Source of the DNA: Polydactylus sextarius
Taxonomy: Eukaryota; Chordata; Actinopteri; Polynemidae
Reading direction: 5' to 3'
Length of the DNA: 64,000 nucleotides
NCBI GenBank assembly: GCA_016801845.1
Contig: CM028917.1
Location: forward strand, 8,138,501-8,202,500
This document shows positions 48,595 to 59,118 of the stretch, piece by piece. The notes under the pieces are model-generated. The model was given only the letters and a program-made list of their open reading frames with translations, had not been told where the DNA came from and did no database searches. Every line of letters starts with the position of its first letter. Position 1 is the first letter of the stretch. Both the position numbers and the translations under genes were made by a program.

Positions 48595-49645
48595 GTCATA
48601 AATAACAGAGCGCCTGAGGTGGGGAAACATTTTCAAGCAAAAAAAAAAAAAAATGAGTACTCTCTTGAGAAATCGTTGTCATATAATTCATACAAGAGCA
48701 ACACTAATCAAATATGGCTTCTGTTGAGTAGAAAGGTTTATGATGGCAGTAAGCGAGAGAAGAGAGATATATCATAAAGAGAAAAATTGTGTGTCTGTGC
48801 TGTCACACAAGTGCACACACACACACACACACATCATTGTGATAAAATCTGCTCTGATTCCTCACTTCACCTGTCTGCCACAGAACAGATGATTGCTGTC
48901 ACTTATGGCCGACTGCCAGTGTGCGTACGTTTGTGTGTGTGTCTAGGTGTGCATATGAACGGGTTGTGTGTTCTGTTGCTGTGTGTGTTTATTTTTCTCT
49001 GTCTCTGTGACTCACTCTATCAACCTCCATCTCGCTCCTGCTACCTGTCCCTCTGTCACCCACTGAACCAGCAATGATGGACAATGGCGGGTTCACATCA
49101 CTCCGCACTGACACCACAGAGACCATTACTCTCTTAATACCACCACCGACCTCACCGGTCAACAAAAAGAAACCAATAATGAAACATATACTGTAATAGG
49201 AAACATCTGTATTTTAGTGGCTTCAGTTTGAATTTTCCCATTTCTAGATAGGTTCACACTTCTTGGCCACGCATAGACTCACTCACTGGTTTTAAAAATC
49301 TGTGTGTAATATCTTAAGTTTCATTCATATTGTGTGTTTGGATTGAATTCTAGAAAATATACAAGATAGATTAATTATTGATATTAAAGTGAGCCTATAT
49401 GCTTCGTGTTTGAGCTGCTGTTATTGATAAACCTCGGTAGCATACAATTATTATCATGTTATGTTTTACATACAGAATATTTGACATGTAGGTTTAAAGT
49501 GCATAATTAGAGGTTTTATTAGATTTGGTCTCCATTCATAGAGTCGATTATTGTTAGAATGACAGCCTTTGTGTTGAAGTGTCTGGTAAACCACACAATG
49601 TACGTGAGGGATTTCCTACTGAGTTCCAAGTGCTTGTAAGTGCTC

Positions 49646-49798
49646 AGGTTAGGTTTGGGTGGTGATCCTGTAGAAAACAGGACAGAAACACTACAACTTT
49701 TGTTTTTTCTATTGGTGCGTAATATGCTTCTTTATACATGATGAAGTTTAAAATGAATTGACCAAAAAGAAGATAGGTTAGGTTTGGGTGGTGATCCT
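49646..49798. repeat. 24-base direct repeat, copies 129 bases apart
   Basis: AGGTTAGGTTTGGGTGGTGA followed by TCCT occurs identically at 49646-49669 and 49775-49798. The sequence between shows no obvious further duplication. Confidence 0.8.
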
Positions 49799-50019
49799 TT
49801 TAATTGTTGAGCTATGTCTAGTTAATCTGCAAGCTCTGTTTTCTAAAATAAAAATGTAGAATACAAAACATGTTAGAGCTGATCAAGTAGCTCTCATACA
49901 AAGAGCATATTGAGGTTACGCAGTAAATGGAATGCATTTTCTATTGTTTCCTGAATTATATTTGATCTCGTAGCTTTTATAGCTCTGTGCTGGCAGGTTT
50001 GTTCAGGGTTGGGTTGTGT

Positions 50020-50220
50020 GTCACGTCGATGTGAACGTGAAAGTGATAGCTCGGGAACACCTTCAGGAAATCTTTTCAAATTTGGCACAAATGTTTATTT
50101 GGACTCAGAGATGAGCTGATTAGATTTTAGTCGATGCCAAAGGTCACTGTGACCTCACAAAACATGCTTTTGGTCATATCTCATGAATTTAAGCAATAGT
50201 AACCTCTAACTGTACTAGTT
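50020..50220. repeat. remnant of a dispersed teleost repeat
   Basis: Words such as AACACCTTCAGG, CAAATTTGGCACAAATGTTT, GGACTCAGAGATGA, AGGTCACTGTGACCTCACAA and TCATATCTCATGAATT appear in this order. I recognise this as an abundant interspersed repeat of percomorph genomes. I cannot name its class from the sequence alone. Confidence 0.55.
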
Positions 50221-51851
50221 GGCAAAGTCCCACCTCTTCTATTTAGGTGAATTCAAAGGATATTTGGCGTTAATATTTAAACTGCCAAAAATTACATAAC
50301 TGCACATTTATAGATGTATTAAAATACTTTTTTGTGGCCTCTCATCACAGTGATGTTACAGAAATGCATGTTTTTACTGAGTCTGTTATATGGTTAAAGA
50401 TTTACTGTAATTTTGAATTACAGTGATGGAGTAATCTGCTGCTCAGTATTGTCTGTTTAGGGTCAAATACAATTTCATTTTTCTTTATTTTTTTATTCTT
50501 TCTAATGTGTCATATAGTTTCCCTTTTGTTTTTCTATAATTTGCTTTAGCCTGACGAGGTTTCTGTCTGGACTTTGTGCTAGTGTTTGTGCCCACACAGC
50601 TTCTCTCTGTATATGTGAGGGCTTTGTTGTGAAGTGTACCGTGGCCACTTTATTTCACGTGATTAAAAGAGTTAAAGTCTGTTTTTTATTTTACTTTTGC
50701 AATTAGCAAGGGTTGTCCTAATTCTGGCCTGCATGAATTTTCTGTCAGGTGAAGAGAAAGGATTCACAGATTTCTTCATGCAGCATCTGTGTTTGCTTGT
50801 GTTTGTTCCATTGTGCGAAATCAAAAATAAAGGGAAATTTAAGTTTCTTTAAGAGTGTGGTGATTGCATGTTGCTTTTCTACATGCTGTGTGAGTCACAG
50901 TTGCTCTCTATGATGAGGGGTTTACATTCAGTGGGGGGTCTTTTCAGCTTAACAGTTGTAAATGCGCGACGTCCTGTTGGTCTGTGGTGGGGGTGTTGGG
51001 TTGGACCATTACTGTACCTTTCTTAAAGAGTGGTTTATCCATCATGTTGATTTATTTTCAGGGTCCGTTTTCCACAAAAAAAAAAACAAAAAAAAAAAAT
51101 ACTTTCTCAAAGGAAGGACGGTCCTCTTTCATAGCAGTGAGTAAACCTTCTGCATGAAGTTGTGTGGAGTCCAGAGAAACGTCAAACACATTTGCATATG
51201 TGGAGGGAGAGGGGGAGCGTCACTTTCACACCTCTTCTCCTCACACACAAGGGTTACTTGAGGTTACAGCCTAACCTAACCTTGACGTCTTGTTTTCCAA
51301 AACTTAATCTAGAGGCACAAAGTTCCAGTGATGTATACAGTCAAGAATAACTTTGTGTTTTACTCTCAAGTTCTGTTTTTTATTTTTTATTCATCGATTT
51401 ATTTTGTAGCTCAGCTTCACCAGTCAATCCTTAACACCTGATTTTGGATTTGTAATGAAAATAAGTAGGTATTATCCATTTTATTTCATATTGCTTCATT
51501 TCTCTCATTTTGTCCTCACACATGGTGCCCACGCTTGTGCAAGTTAGCTTCTGTACATTCATTTTGGTATTTCAGCACCATCAATAAGTTGAACGCAGTA
51601 ATTACTCGAGGTGAATTATTACTGAATGTGCTGTCAAGAAGTGTATCATATTGTCAACCACCAGCAAAGCCAGGAGCGAATAAATTCTAATTTCATAATA
51701 CTGAATATCATATGTTTGCATCTATTTGAGCTGTAAATCTGATGAATGTGTTGCAGAAGAAAGGAGGGGTGATGTGGGTGGCATTTTTGGTTTCCTTTCT
51801 TTGGTTTCTTCTCGGTTTTTAGGTTTCATTATCACACAAATTTTGCAGTGT

Positions 51852-51895
<44 letters not shown>

Positions 51896-52100
51896 CTTTA
51901 GATTTTCTGTGTGACAAACATCCCTGGGGAAGTAAAGTATGTTACCACATTGTGTGGTTTGTCTAAAATGACCTGTTGTAATCGTGCAACATCAAAAACA
52001 CCAACCGGGTGGGAGGGTGGAGGGGGTGAGAGAAATGTTGGGTTTCGTTTCGTTAAGTTCCACTTCGCCAGTCATGTTATCCTCTTTATCAGGCCCTCAA
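50221..52100. other. intergenic, no gene recognised
   Basis: AT-rich. Holds a (TA)n microsatellite at 51857-51887 and no coding exon that I can support. Confidence 0.5.
51857..51887. repeat. (TA)n microsatellite
   Basis: About 15 TA units, seen directly. Confidence 0.9.
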
Positions 52101-52105
52101 CGCTC

Positions 52106-52174
52106 ATTGGTGGATTCACCTGTCAGTCACCGCTCTCAGCCAATGAAAAAGCGGAGCGAGATCAAAGGGGCGGG
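52106..52174 (+). promoter_or_regulatory. tetraspanin core promoter elements (two CCAAT boxes, GC box)
   Basis: An inverted CCAAT (ATTGG, 52106-52110), a direct CCAAT (52140-52144) and GGGGCGGG (52167-52174) lie within 70 bases, about 400 bases before the tetraspanin start codon. The paired CCAAT spacing suits NF-Y. The transcription start is probably near 52200. Confidence 0.55.
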
Positions 52175-52199
52175 ACGTGCCGCACACCAAGGCTGAGAA

Positions 52200-52295
52200 A
52201 CGACTGAGCAGAAGCATTAACTGTCGGGATCTGTTGCGCACTCAGCCACCTTCCTTGAGGAAACAGCTTTTTTTTTTTTTTTAATAAAAAAAAAG
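52200..52295 (+). other. tetraspanin 5' UTR exon (non-coding, approximate start)
   Basis: A sequence ending AAAAG before GTAAT at 52296 can act as a first-exon donor. The next acceptor, CCTTACAG, ends at 52539, and the coding exon follows. The 5' boundary is inferred from the promoter elements. Confidence 0.4.
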
Positions 52296-52568
52296 GTAAT
52301 TAATTTAATTTTAAAGCTAATTTTCCATTTAGCATTTGTCGACACGTCATTATCATTAAGCTATAATGTTTTAAAAGATTCAACGCTGTTAGACGTTTAA
52401 ACGTAACTGTCTTAATTGAGGATTTACAGTTAAAATACAGTGTAACAGCGGGAAATGGTGTAATAACATGCATGTGTGTATTTAATAAACGCGCATTAGG
52501 ATCGCAGAGGTGATGGGATAATCTCTGTTCACCTTACAGACTTCACTCAGTGCACGAAGCTCGTCATC

Positions 52569-52634
52569 ATGGCTGTAGATGGATGTGGTGCCGTCTGCAA
52601 ATATATCCTCATCTTTTTCGACATCATCTTTGCG
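52569..52634 (+). CDS. tetraspanin coding exon 1 (residues 1-22)
   Basis: MAVDGCGAVCKYILIFFDII then FA, before a GTAAGT donor. N-terminal tail and first half of TM1. Confidence 0.88.
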
Positions 52635-54636
52635 GTAAGTTTCATTCTTTTTCTTTAACGAATTAGATTTGTATTATGTTTTGTCCAAATGAAAAGTTTC
52701 TACAACGTGTTTCACTTTTAACTCGTCGTGAAGGTTAGAATAAACAAGAGTAAACGCGTGCTTATTTATAACATTATTTTTATTATGTGTTTAATTGTTA
52801 ATACTCTTTTTATGTGCATTTTTTTGCTCTCTAATATATCAGTGTATTTGTTGTGGTCAGTGTATTTGTTATTTGAAGTAGTTTAAGCAGCTCAGCGGTT
52901 CACTAGCTTCTTCAGAAACTGTTGCACCTGATCTCAACACTTAGAACAGACTACAGACGTGAGAATTTGAAGAATGTAACAGGAATTCTTAGTTTTGACA
53001 CCGTCACAGTGGTTTTCTGGCTGTTGGGCAGGTGGTGGGTGTCACCTTCCTGGGACTGGGTCTGTGGCTGAGGTTCAGCAATGACACCAGGGGCATCTTT
53101 GATATAGAAGAAGCCAACTCAAGTGCATTTGTTATGGGTGAGTTTGTGTTTTGGACAAAAGTTGTGCCATTTCTTAAATTAAAAAAAAAAAAAAAAACCC
53201 ACTGGAGGCATTTTTTGCTCCTCATACATATTCAATACCAGATGTGCATCTCTCTCTTCCCTCTTTCCATCAGGTGTGATAATCCTGATCGGTGTGGGTT
53301 CAGTGATGCTGATCGTCGTGGTGTTTGGAGACATCGGTGCCTGCAGTGAGAAAAAATGGGCTCTGCAAGTGGTGAGATTTTTTTTTTTTTTTTTTTTTTA
53401 TCTGACAACTTCCTTCTACTCTAACTATGGTCTCAACAAAAAAGTTTAGAACCAGGTGCCTTCTAGCAACACAAAGTCACCAAAAGTGGATATAATTAAA
53501 TTAAATGGAATTAAATACTTACAACATGGGATGTTAAAATCAGTCTGCTTGGGTACAGGATGTGGGTGCAAGACTCAATTACAACACCCAACAATAAAAC
53601 AACCCAAATGGGACTTTTTTGCAACTGGTAGAGACATTAGAGCACACTTTTAGAGATAAGTATAAATAGTTGCCAACACAGAAAGTTGGTAACTGATCAG
53701 ACTCCAAGAAGAACTTGGGTGTTATCACATCTGTAAAGACTGTGTCTCCTTGCGTTGCACAAGTCGTACTTGCTTAGAAAAGTTGCTCTGGATAAGAGCC
53801 AAACAACAAAGATCCTTAAACTAGCAACCAGAGGAGTTGTCACTGTTGAATAAATAAGTCCCAGCTCCTCCTCCATGCTCCTCCTACCTACTGAGCAGAT
53901 CAGTTGAGGCAAACTAAATGTCTGTTTTTTCATGTTGAAACCCAAAAGCAAACGGAACAAAACAAACCACATGAATCTTTCACAATACGTCTGCTTCTAT
54001 CTTTTAAAAATCAAGAACAAAGAAACTGCTAGACTTGTCATTTTTTTTAATGAGTGTTTGGAAGTCAGCTGCAGTTAGAATGAAAGTGTGACAAACAGGA
54101 AATTAAAATGAGTGTGTGAGTTTCACACACCATCCAATGAGATTATCCAACTTTAAAATAACTTGAAAGTGTGGGGCTCTTTAAGAAGACTGGTAAACTT
54201 TTTGTTTTTCAGTCAACGTCAAATGTTGTGAGTTGTCGTAAAGATAAGATCAGCAGCAAAAAAAAAAAAAAAAAAGCTTCTGAACAGTTTGTTAACTTTA
54301 TGGTTTTGCCGTATAAGCTGTGTTGAAATCATCCGTTTGTTTTTCCTGTATACGCGTCCATCGCTAGTGTTCAGCACCTATGGTGGAATTTAAGAACAGA
54401 TATGGAGGAAGTGTCATTTTCATTTCCTGAACCCCACACGACTACAGTCACAACCACAAGGTATCAACATCAGCTCAGTTTCATGTCGAGACAGCCCCTA
54501 TTACACAGGCTGCGGTGAGAGAATAATAGATGTGAGGGAGGAGCAGGGAATGTAAGATTTTTTTTCTTCTTTTTTTTTTCTTTTTGCTCCTCGTTGCTGT
54601 GAGATATCTGCACTCCCGACTTTTGTTTTTAATTTG

Positions 54637-54673
<37 letters not shown>

Positions 54674-57012
54674 TCGGGTGGGAAAAATGATACCCCCTCC
54701 CCCAGCAGTGCATGCATCATAATCTATCAAAAAAAAGGAGGCTAAAATATGTTACACAATCAAAAAAATTGCACAAACTAGTTTAATAATCTTTTTCCCT
54801 CCAAGCTCTTGATAAAGATACTTTCCACTTTTTATCTGGTAGTCTCGTCTCAGTGTCCCTGCGGGAACGTTCTGAGGCATTCCTGAACTGTTACACAGTC
54901 TGACGACGCCTGTGTTTCTTTAGGAACAAACAGCCGCCGACAGCGTTGAAAACTGCAGTTGCAGCACAGACAAATAATGCAGCAATAAACTGTAACGCTG
55001 TTCCACACTGTTTATATGAAGCTCGTTGAGGTTCCAGGCATTTGACAAAAGAAGAAAAGAGGGAACTGCCTGCAAGTTTTTACGACGTGTATTGGCCTCG
55101 ATTACCGTTTAACCCCTCGTCATAATGCCTCTGCTTGCTTACACCGAACCAAACGATTCTTGGATATCAAGGCTGTATTCCAGAATCAGAGGCGACGTGA
55201 ATACAGCAGCGTCTGTGTCGGTCAGTGTGATGTCCCCTGATGTCATGACTCATCGTTTTGACAACATGACCACCTCTGTTGACACACAGTCCCACTTTTG
55301 TTCCATGTTCATCCCTTTTATACAAAATGAAAGCAAAACATTCCCGTATTGAACAGGCTGTGTGAAAGAGACTGTTAAATATTTATTTATTTTTGCAATC
55401 AGTCAAAAGTGGTTTCACAAGTTAAAGTAGAAAGCGAAGTATATTTGTTTTGATGTGCATGCATTCCGGTGTTATACGGTTCGTTTGCTTTGTTTGTCAG
55501 TTTGTTTATCTGTTCCATCAGTGTGCTGTAATGAAAATGTATTGATTCCTTTATCTTCTCTTTTAGTTTTCCTTCCTGTTGGCCTTCCTGGCTACAGCTC
55601 AGATTACTTTGGGAGTTCTCGCTTATTTCAGGAAAGAAGAGGTGAGTGGGAGGGAAGGACTGGAAAATAATCAAATCAAATACCTGAACATACCTTACAT
55701 TACTAACCACAACACTGTGTTTTATTTTTTTGATTGTCTATTTAGGTTGGAATGAGCGCTGCCGAGTTTTACAATAGCATGTATGTCCTGTATGTGAAAA
55801 ATGGAGGTGATCCGGCCCTTGGTGTCACTCTGACATTCATTAACAAAATGGTGAGCACATACTTCTTTCTAGTTTTTTTTTTTTTTTTTTAAAAAGATAT
55901 TTTGACTTCTCAATCTCCTTTCTCTCCTTCCTCCTGCCTGTTCTGTAGCTCCACTGCTGTGGAATCACTGGTGTCACATTGATCGAGGTGGCTAAGCAGA
56001 CCTGTCCTGAGCCAGACGGATTTATTGAGAAGATCAAAATGCCTGTAAGTTGTTTTAACAATGTGGGTTACAGCTTGCTTGATGTTTATATGGTTTTAGT
56101 TTATTTTGATAACTACCTGGATCTGCAGTATCCTGTACTCTGAACCACAGCAGAGCAGGTCTCCACAGCTTCTTCTGTCTCGGTCTTCTTGCAGGGTTGT
56201 CCCATGGTCATAGCAGATGTCTTTAACAGCAAAGCGTCGCTGGTGGTTGGCATCTTCATCGGAACTGCAGCTCTTTTGGTAGGTCAATGTGTTGTATTCT
56301 GCACATAAAAAAAAAAAAAAAAAAAAAAAAAACCATCTCACACACACACAGCAGAGATTTACTGTAGAGTTAGTAAATCGGTTAACAAAAACTCATTAGT
56401 ATTGTTTTTTTTTAAATCCACTAAATTATTGTACTTTAATGTTATAAAATAACTGTAAATATTATTTTTGGCTAAATAAATTAGATTATTAAGCTCATTG
56501 AGGTCGAAGGCACAGCTACAGGTTGAGCTAAATCTAACATGGACGGATGGATGGAGCATTTAGATCAGCGCTCAGCTAGCGACGCTACAGGTTGACTTTC
56601 TGCTGAAATTCTGCTGATTTGTTCAATTCCTTGCTTATAAAACTTATTTTTGTCATTTTCTCTTGTCGATTAAGTTAAGTAACCATGTTCTAATCAGTCT
56701 GCATCCTTCTTGTGTCTTAATCAATACTCCTACCCCTGCCTCACTTTAATTTTTTTTTTTCCCCTCTCCTCCACTCATTCGCTTCCAAAGATCATAGCTT
56801 TGATTTGCAGCATCACACTCACTAAAAAGATTCGTCTGTCCGACTCATCACCTCAGTACATCATCCTGACTCAGTCCACCCCTGTCTTGGCTAATCCTCA
56901 AGCACATCAGCCGCAGTTTGCCTCCACTTCCACCCCCCAGTCCTACCTTGACCAGGACCCAGTCATCTTTACCCCCCTCACTGTGGCCAACATCCCTGTG
57001 GCTCAGGCCTAG
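52569..57012 (+). CDS. same tetraspanin, long-tail isoform using an alternative last exon, 283 aa
   Basis: The first seven coding exons are shared. The last exon is 56791-57012 instead of 57647-57736. It supplies the end of TM4 (IIALICSITLTKKIR) and a cytoplasmic tail of about 60 residues rich in Ser, Thr, Pro and Gln, ending NIPVAQA. The tail contains YIIL (Tyr233), a fit to the YxxPhi sorting signal that is absent in that place from the short form. The exon has its own acceptor (TTCCAAAG), stop (TAG) and AATAAA at 57103-57108, so it is a complete terminal exon. Expression is inferred from structure only. Confidence 0.72.
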
Positions 57013-57736
57013 CGTGCTCAGGCCAGTTATCACTCATCATGCTAGCTTGATTGTTTTTTTTCCCTTCATGATGCTCTGGTGTAGAATTCAATTACACGTT
57101 TTAATAAACTTTTCTTGGCTTGATCACTGCAGTGTGTCATCAGCTGCCTTTAAAGGAAAAATGCACACTAAAAGACACAAGTGTTGGTGGTAATGAAAGG
57201 TCAAAGGCTAATGCACTGATATGCCAGAAGAGCAGCAGTTAGAATGGAAACATTTGATTGTGGACTTCATTTAAAATCATAGAGAAAGGGCTCATTTTCA
57301 GCTGTCAATCAAATTAAAACTACAAAAAAAAAAAATCAACTCCTGTCTCTTTTCCTACTAACTCGCTGTTAGCTGGAAATGTGTTTTTGTTTTTGAGTTT
57401 TTTGGCAAAGGATGTCAGTCTATTCTCTTCCTTCTCTTCCCAAACTGAAATCTGCACTGAAAGAATCTATTCCCAGGATTTGGAATTTTTTTCCTTCACA
57501 TTTCTCTCTTCTTCACCAAAGCTCTCACTCACACTAGCTCATCCTGTGACTGGCTGAATCCTGGAGGTAGTTGGGGTTTCTCACTGCACAGCTCTTTGTC
57601 CCATCCCTGCTCTTTACTTCCCCTCCTCCTTGTGTCTGTGTGACAGATTACTGCCCTGGTCTGCGCCACTATCCTCCTGAAACAGATCAAGAAGGCCGGT
57701 CAGGAGATCAGTGCGTACTATTCCGCTGTGTACTAA
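52569..57736 (+). CDS. CD9/CD81-clade tetraspanin, short-tail isoform, 239 aa
   Basis: Eight coding exons join in frame: 52569-52634, 53032-53137, 53274-53371, 55567-55641, 55746-55850, 55949-56044, 56195-56278 and 57647-57736. The protein starts MAVDGCGAVCKY and has four membrane segments, with GLGLWLRF closing TM1. The large extracellular loop carries CCG (C153, C154) plus C169 and C184, the four-Cys pattern of the CD9/CD81 group. Cys6, Cys10 and Cys216 near the membrane are likely palmitoylation sites. NDT (Asn39) and NSS (Asn51) in the small loop are sequons. The tail KQIKKAGQEISAYYSAVY ends like CD81 (SVY). Tetraspanins organise membrane microdomains with integrins and Ig partners; CD9 and CD81 also act in gamete fusion. 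The length fits the family (CD9 is 228 aa). Which paralogue this is cannot be settled by eye. Confidence 0.88.
53032..53137 (+). CDS. tetraspanin coding exon 2
   Basis: Acceptor TGGGCAG; VVGVTFLGLGLWLRFSNDT then the small extracellular loop to NSSAFVM. Donor GTGAGT, phase 1. Confidence 0.88.
53274..53371 (+). CDS. tetraspanin coding exon 3
   Basis: Acceptor CCATCAG; encodes VIILIGVGSVMLIVVVFGD (TM2) and the inner loop IGACSEKKWALQV. Donor GTGAGA. Confidence 0.88.
53372..55566 (+). other. tetraspanin intron 3
   Basis: 2.2 kb with T runs at 53379-53399 and 54640-54672 and the repeat fragment above. No other coding signal seen. Confidence 0.55.
53772..53802. repeat. degenerate dispersed-repeat fragment (TTGCTCTGGATAAGAGCC type)
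   Basis: AGTTGCTCTGGATAAGAGCC is close to the TTGCTTTGGATAAAAGCGTC word common in fish interspersed repeats. It lies in tetraspanin intron 3. Too short to classify. Confidence 0.35.
55567..55641 (+). CDS. tetraspanin coding exon 4
   Basis: Acceptor CTTTTAG; encodes FSFLLAFLATAQITLGVLAY (TM3) then FRKEE. Donor GTGAGT. Confidence 0.9.
55746..55850 (+). CDS. tetraspanin coding exon 5
   Basis: Acceptor TATTTAG; 35 codons from VGMSAAEFYNSMYVLYVKNG to FINKM, the first helices of the large extracellular loop. Donor GTGAGC. Confidence 0.9.
55949..56044 (+). CDS. tetraspanin coding exon 6 (CCG motif)
   Basis: Acceptor TTCTGTAG; encodes LHCCGITGVTLIEVAKQTCP to IKMP. Carries three of the four loop cysteines. 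Donor GTAAGT. Confidence 0.9.
56195..56278 (+). CDS. tetraspanin coding exon 7
   Basis: Acceptor CTTGCAG; GCPMVIADVFNSK closes the extracellular loop (Cys184), then the first part of TM4 (LVVGIFIGTAALL). Donor GTAGGT, phase 0. Confidence 0.88.
56791..57012 (+). CDS. tetraspanin alternative last exon 8A (long tail)
   Basis: Acceptor CCAAAG. Encodes IIALICSITLTKKIRLSDSS then a Pro/Thr/Gln-rich tail to TAG. The first 15 residues parallel exon 8B residue for residue (Ala3, Leu4 and Cys6 shared), suggesting an old exon duplication. Confidence 0.72.
   Translation: MIALICSITLTKKIRLSDSSPQYIILTQSTPVLANPQAHQPQFASTSTPQSYLDQDPVIFTPLTVANIPVAQA
57103..57108 (+). terminator. polyadenylation signal for exon 8A
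   Basis: AATAAA 91 bases after the exon 8A stop, followed by a T/G-rich stretch. Confidence 0.6.
57647..57736 (+). CDS. tetraspanin alternative last exon 8B (short tail)
   Basis: Acceptor TGTGACAG. Encodes ITALVCATILLKQIKKAGQE then ISAYYSAVY and TAA. Typical short tetraspanin tail. Confidence 0.88.
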   Translation: MTALVCATILLKQIKKAGQEISAYYSAVY

Positions 57737-58721
57737 AGAAGGCGACTCTGTTTTCAACCCATTCCTCCTCTGCCTCATCATACAAAAACCACTGCTGGCA
57801 TTCAGGCTCAACCAGCAAATCAGTGTTTACAGATTTTCCCTCTGTATGTCAACTACTGATTGATCACTGTGATCATAGTGTTACGATTCATTTTCTTTGG
57901 TCCTCAGACATTATATTGAGCTAAAAATCTGACTTATTTTAACTCTGTAAAAAAAAAAAAAAAAAAAAAGGCATAGCTGGTTTACCCAGAGTGAACATCA
58001 ATATTTTATTCTGCTTTTGAAAAAATAATCATGCAGTGGCTCTCGGTGAAATGGATGTTGCTTATAATAAACCATTATTCATCCAATTGGAAACTGACAG
58101 CCAGGGTGACATGTGCACACTAGCCTGACAGACCTTCAGATCACTGTGGGTACATGATAAATTACTGGAGGATGTGTTTAAAGACACGTTCAGCTGGGAA
58201 AAGTATGTTTGGAACAAATGTCCACAAGTTTGTTACACATTTTTATTAAATTTGCTTCAGATGTAGCGTTTTGTAACATAATGGCAGCAGATCTGTTGTT
58301 AAATTTTGTGCTTTTATTTTTTCTTCTATTGCTACAAATGAAAGAGCACTGAGCTGTGACAAAATGTATGTGCAAATTTATAAGGGATCTTTTTTTTTTT
58401 TTTTTTTTTAAATCCATTCAAGCTGTTTTCTAAGATTTTCTTTACGGTTTTTGGTCAGTTATTTTACGTTGTCCTGCTGTAATTACCAGTCAGTTAGCGT
58501 TACTTATGGTTACTATTAATAGTCCTATTCCTTTATTATGGCAGTACACTTGTGCTGGGGTCATTTATTCTCAAACTACATTCCAGTTAATTTCTTTTTC
58601 TTATTAATGTTTGTTCAAAAGGTCACAGGACTGGCCTGAAAAAACATCAAATGTGACTGATTATAAGGTTCTATTTGAAGCCAGTGAAACGAGTGTATAA
58701 GCATTTCAAATGGCATATGTG

Positions 58722-58756
<35 letters not shown>

Positions 58757-58980
58757 CATTAAATCAAATTGTTAAGTTTTCATTCCCTCAGGTTTTTCTC
58801 CTGTCAAAAACTTCTGTGACCAAATAAAACATAAAGTGTCCTGAATGAAAAGAAAACGGCTTGAATACTCGGAGCTGCATGTGTTGTGCTTGTTTTCTTT
58901 CTCTGTTCTTTACAGTACTAGCTGTTGTATTGCACTATTGTGTTTAAGTTTTTAGAAATAAAGTATTTTTTTTCTTTTTT
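57737..58980 (+). other. tetraspanin 3' UTR (exon 8B form)
   Basis: About 1.2 kb with AATAAA at 58066-58071 and 58957-58962 and long T runs (58390-58408, 58724-58749). The last signal is taken as the main end. Confidence 0.55.
58957..58962 (+). terminator. distal polyadenylation signal of the tetraspanin gene
   Basis: AATAAA followed by a T-rich stretch, about 1.2 kb after the exon 8B stop. It is only about 120 bases from the end of the convergent ZP gene. Confidence 0.6.
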
Positions 58981-59080
58981 CGCAAACACTTGTGTATTTG
59001 TTTCCATAAAATGAAAGAAAAGAAGAAAAGAGAGCAGCTCTGATAAAGTTTTTTTTTTTTTTTTTGTTTTGTTTTGTTTT

Positions 59081-59090
59081 TTTTATTTAT
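59081..59090 (-). terminator. polyadenylation signal overlapping the ZP stop codon
   Basis: The minus strand reads GAATAAATAAAA across the stop, so the TAA is part of AATAAA. This implies a 3' UTR of perhaps 10-25 bases, a known habit of ZP genes (for example mammalian ZP3). Confidence 0.7.
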
Positions 59091-59118
59091 TCCATTGCTC
59101 CCATGTCGCTGTTAGGAC
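59087..59118 (-). CDS. ZP gene last exon (SPNSDMGAME, stop)
   Basis: A long pyrimidine tract and CCTCAG precede PNSDMGAME and TAA (59087-59089). A ten-residue ending without a membrane anchor. Confidence 0.8.

Larger units (their letters stand above)
48201..50020. other. intergenic, no gene recognised
   Basis: AT-rich DNA with a reverse CTCF-type motif (48581), a short (CA)n at about 48815-48832 and a 24-base direct repeat (49646-49669 and 49775-49798). Confidence 0.5.
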
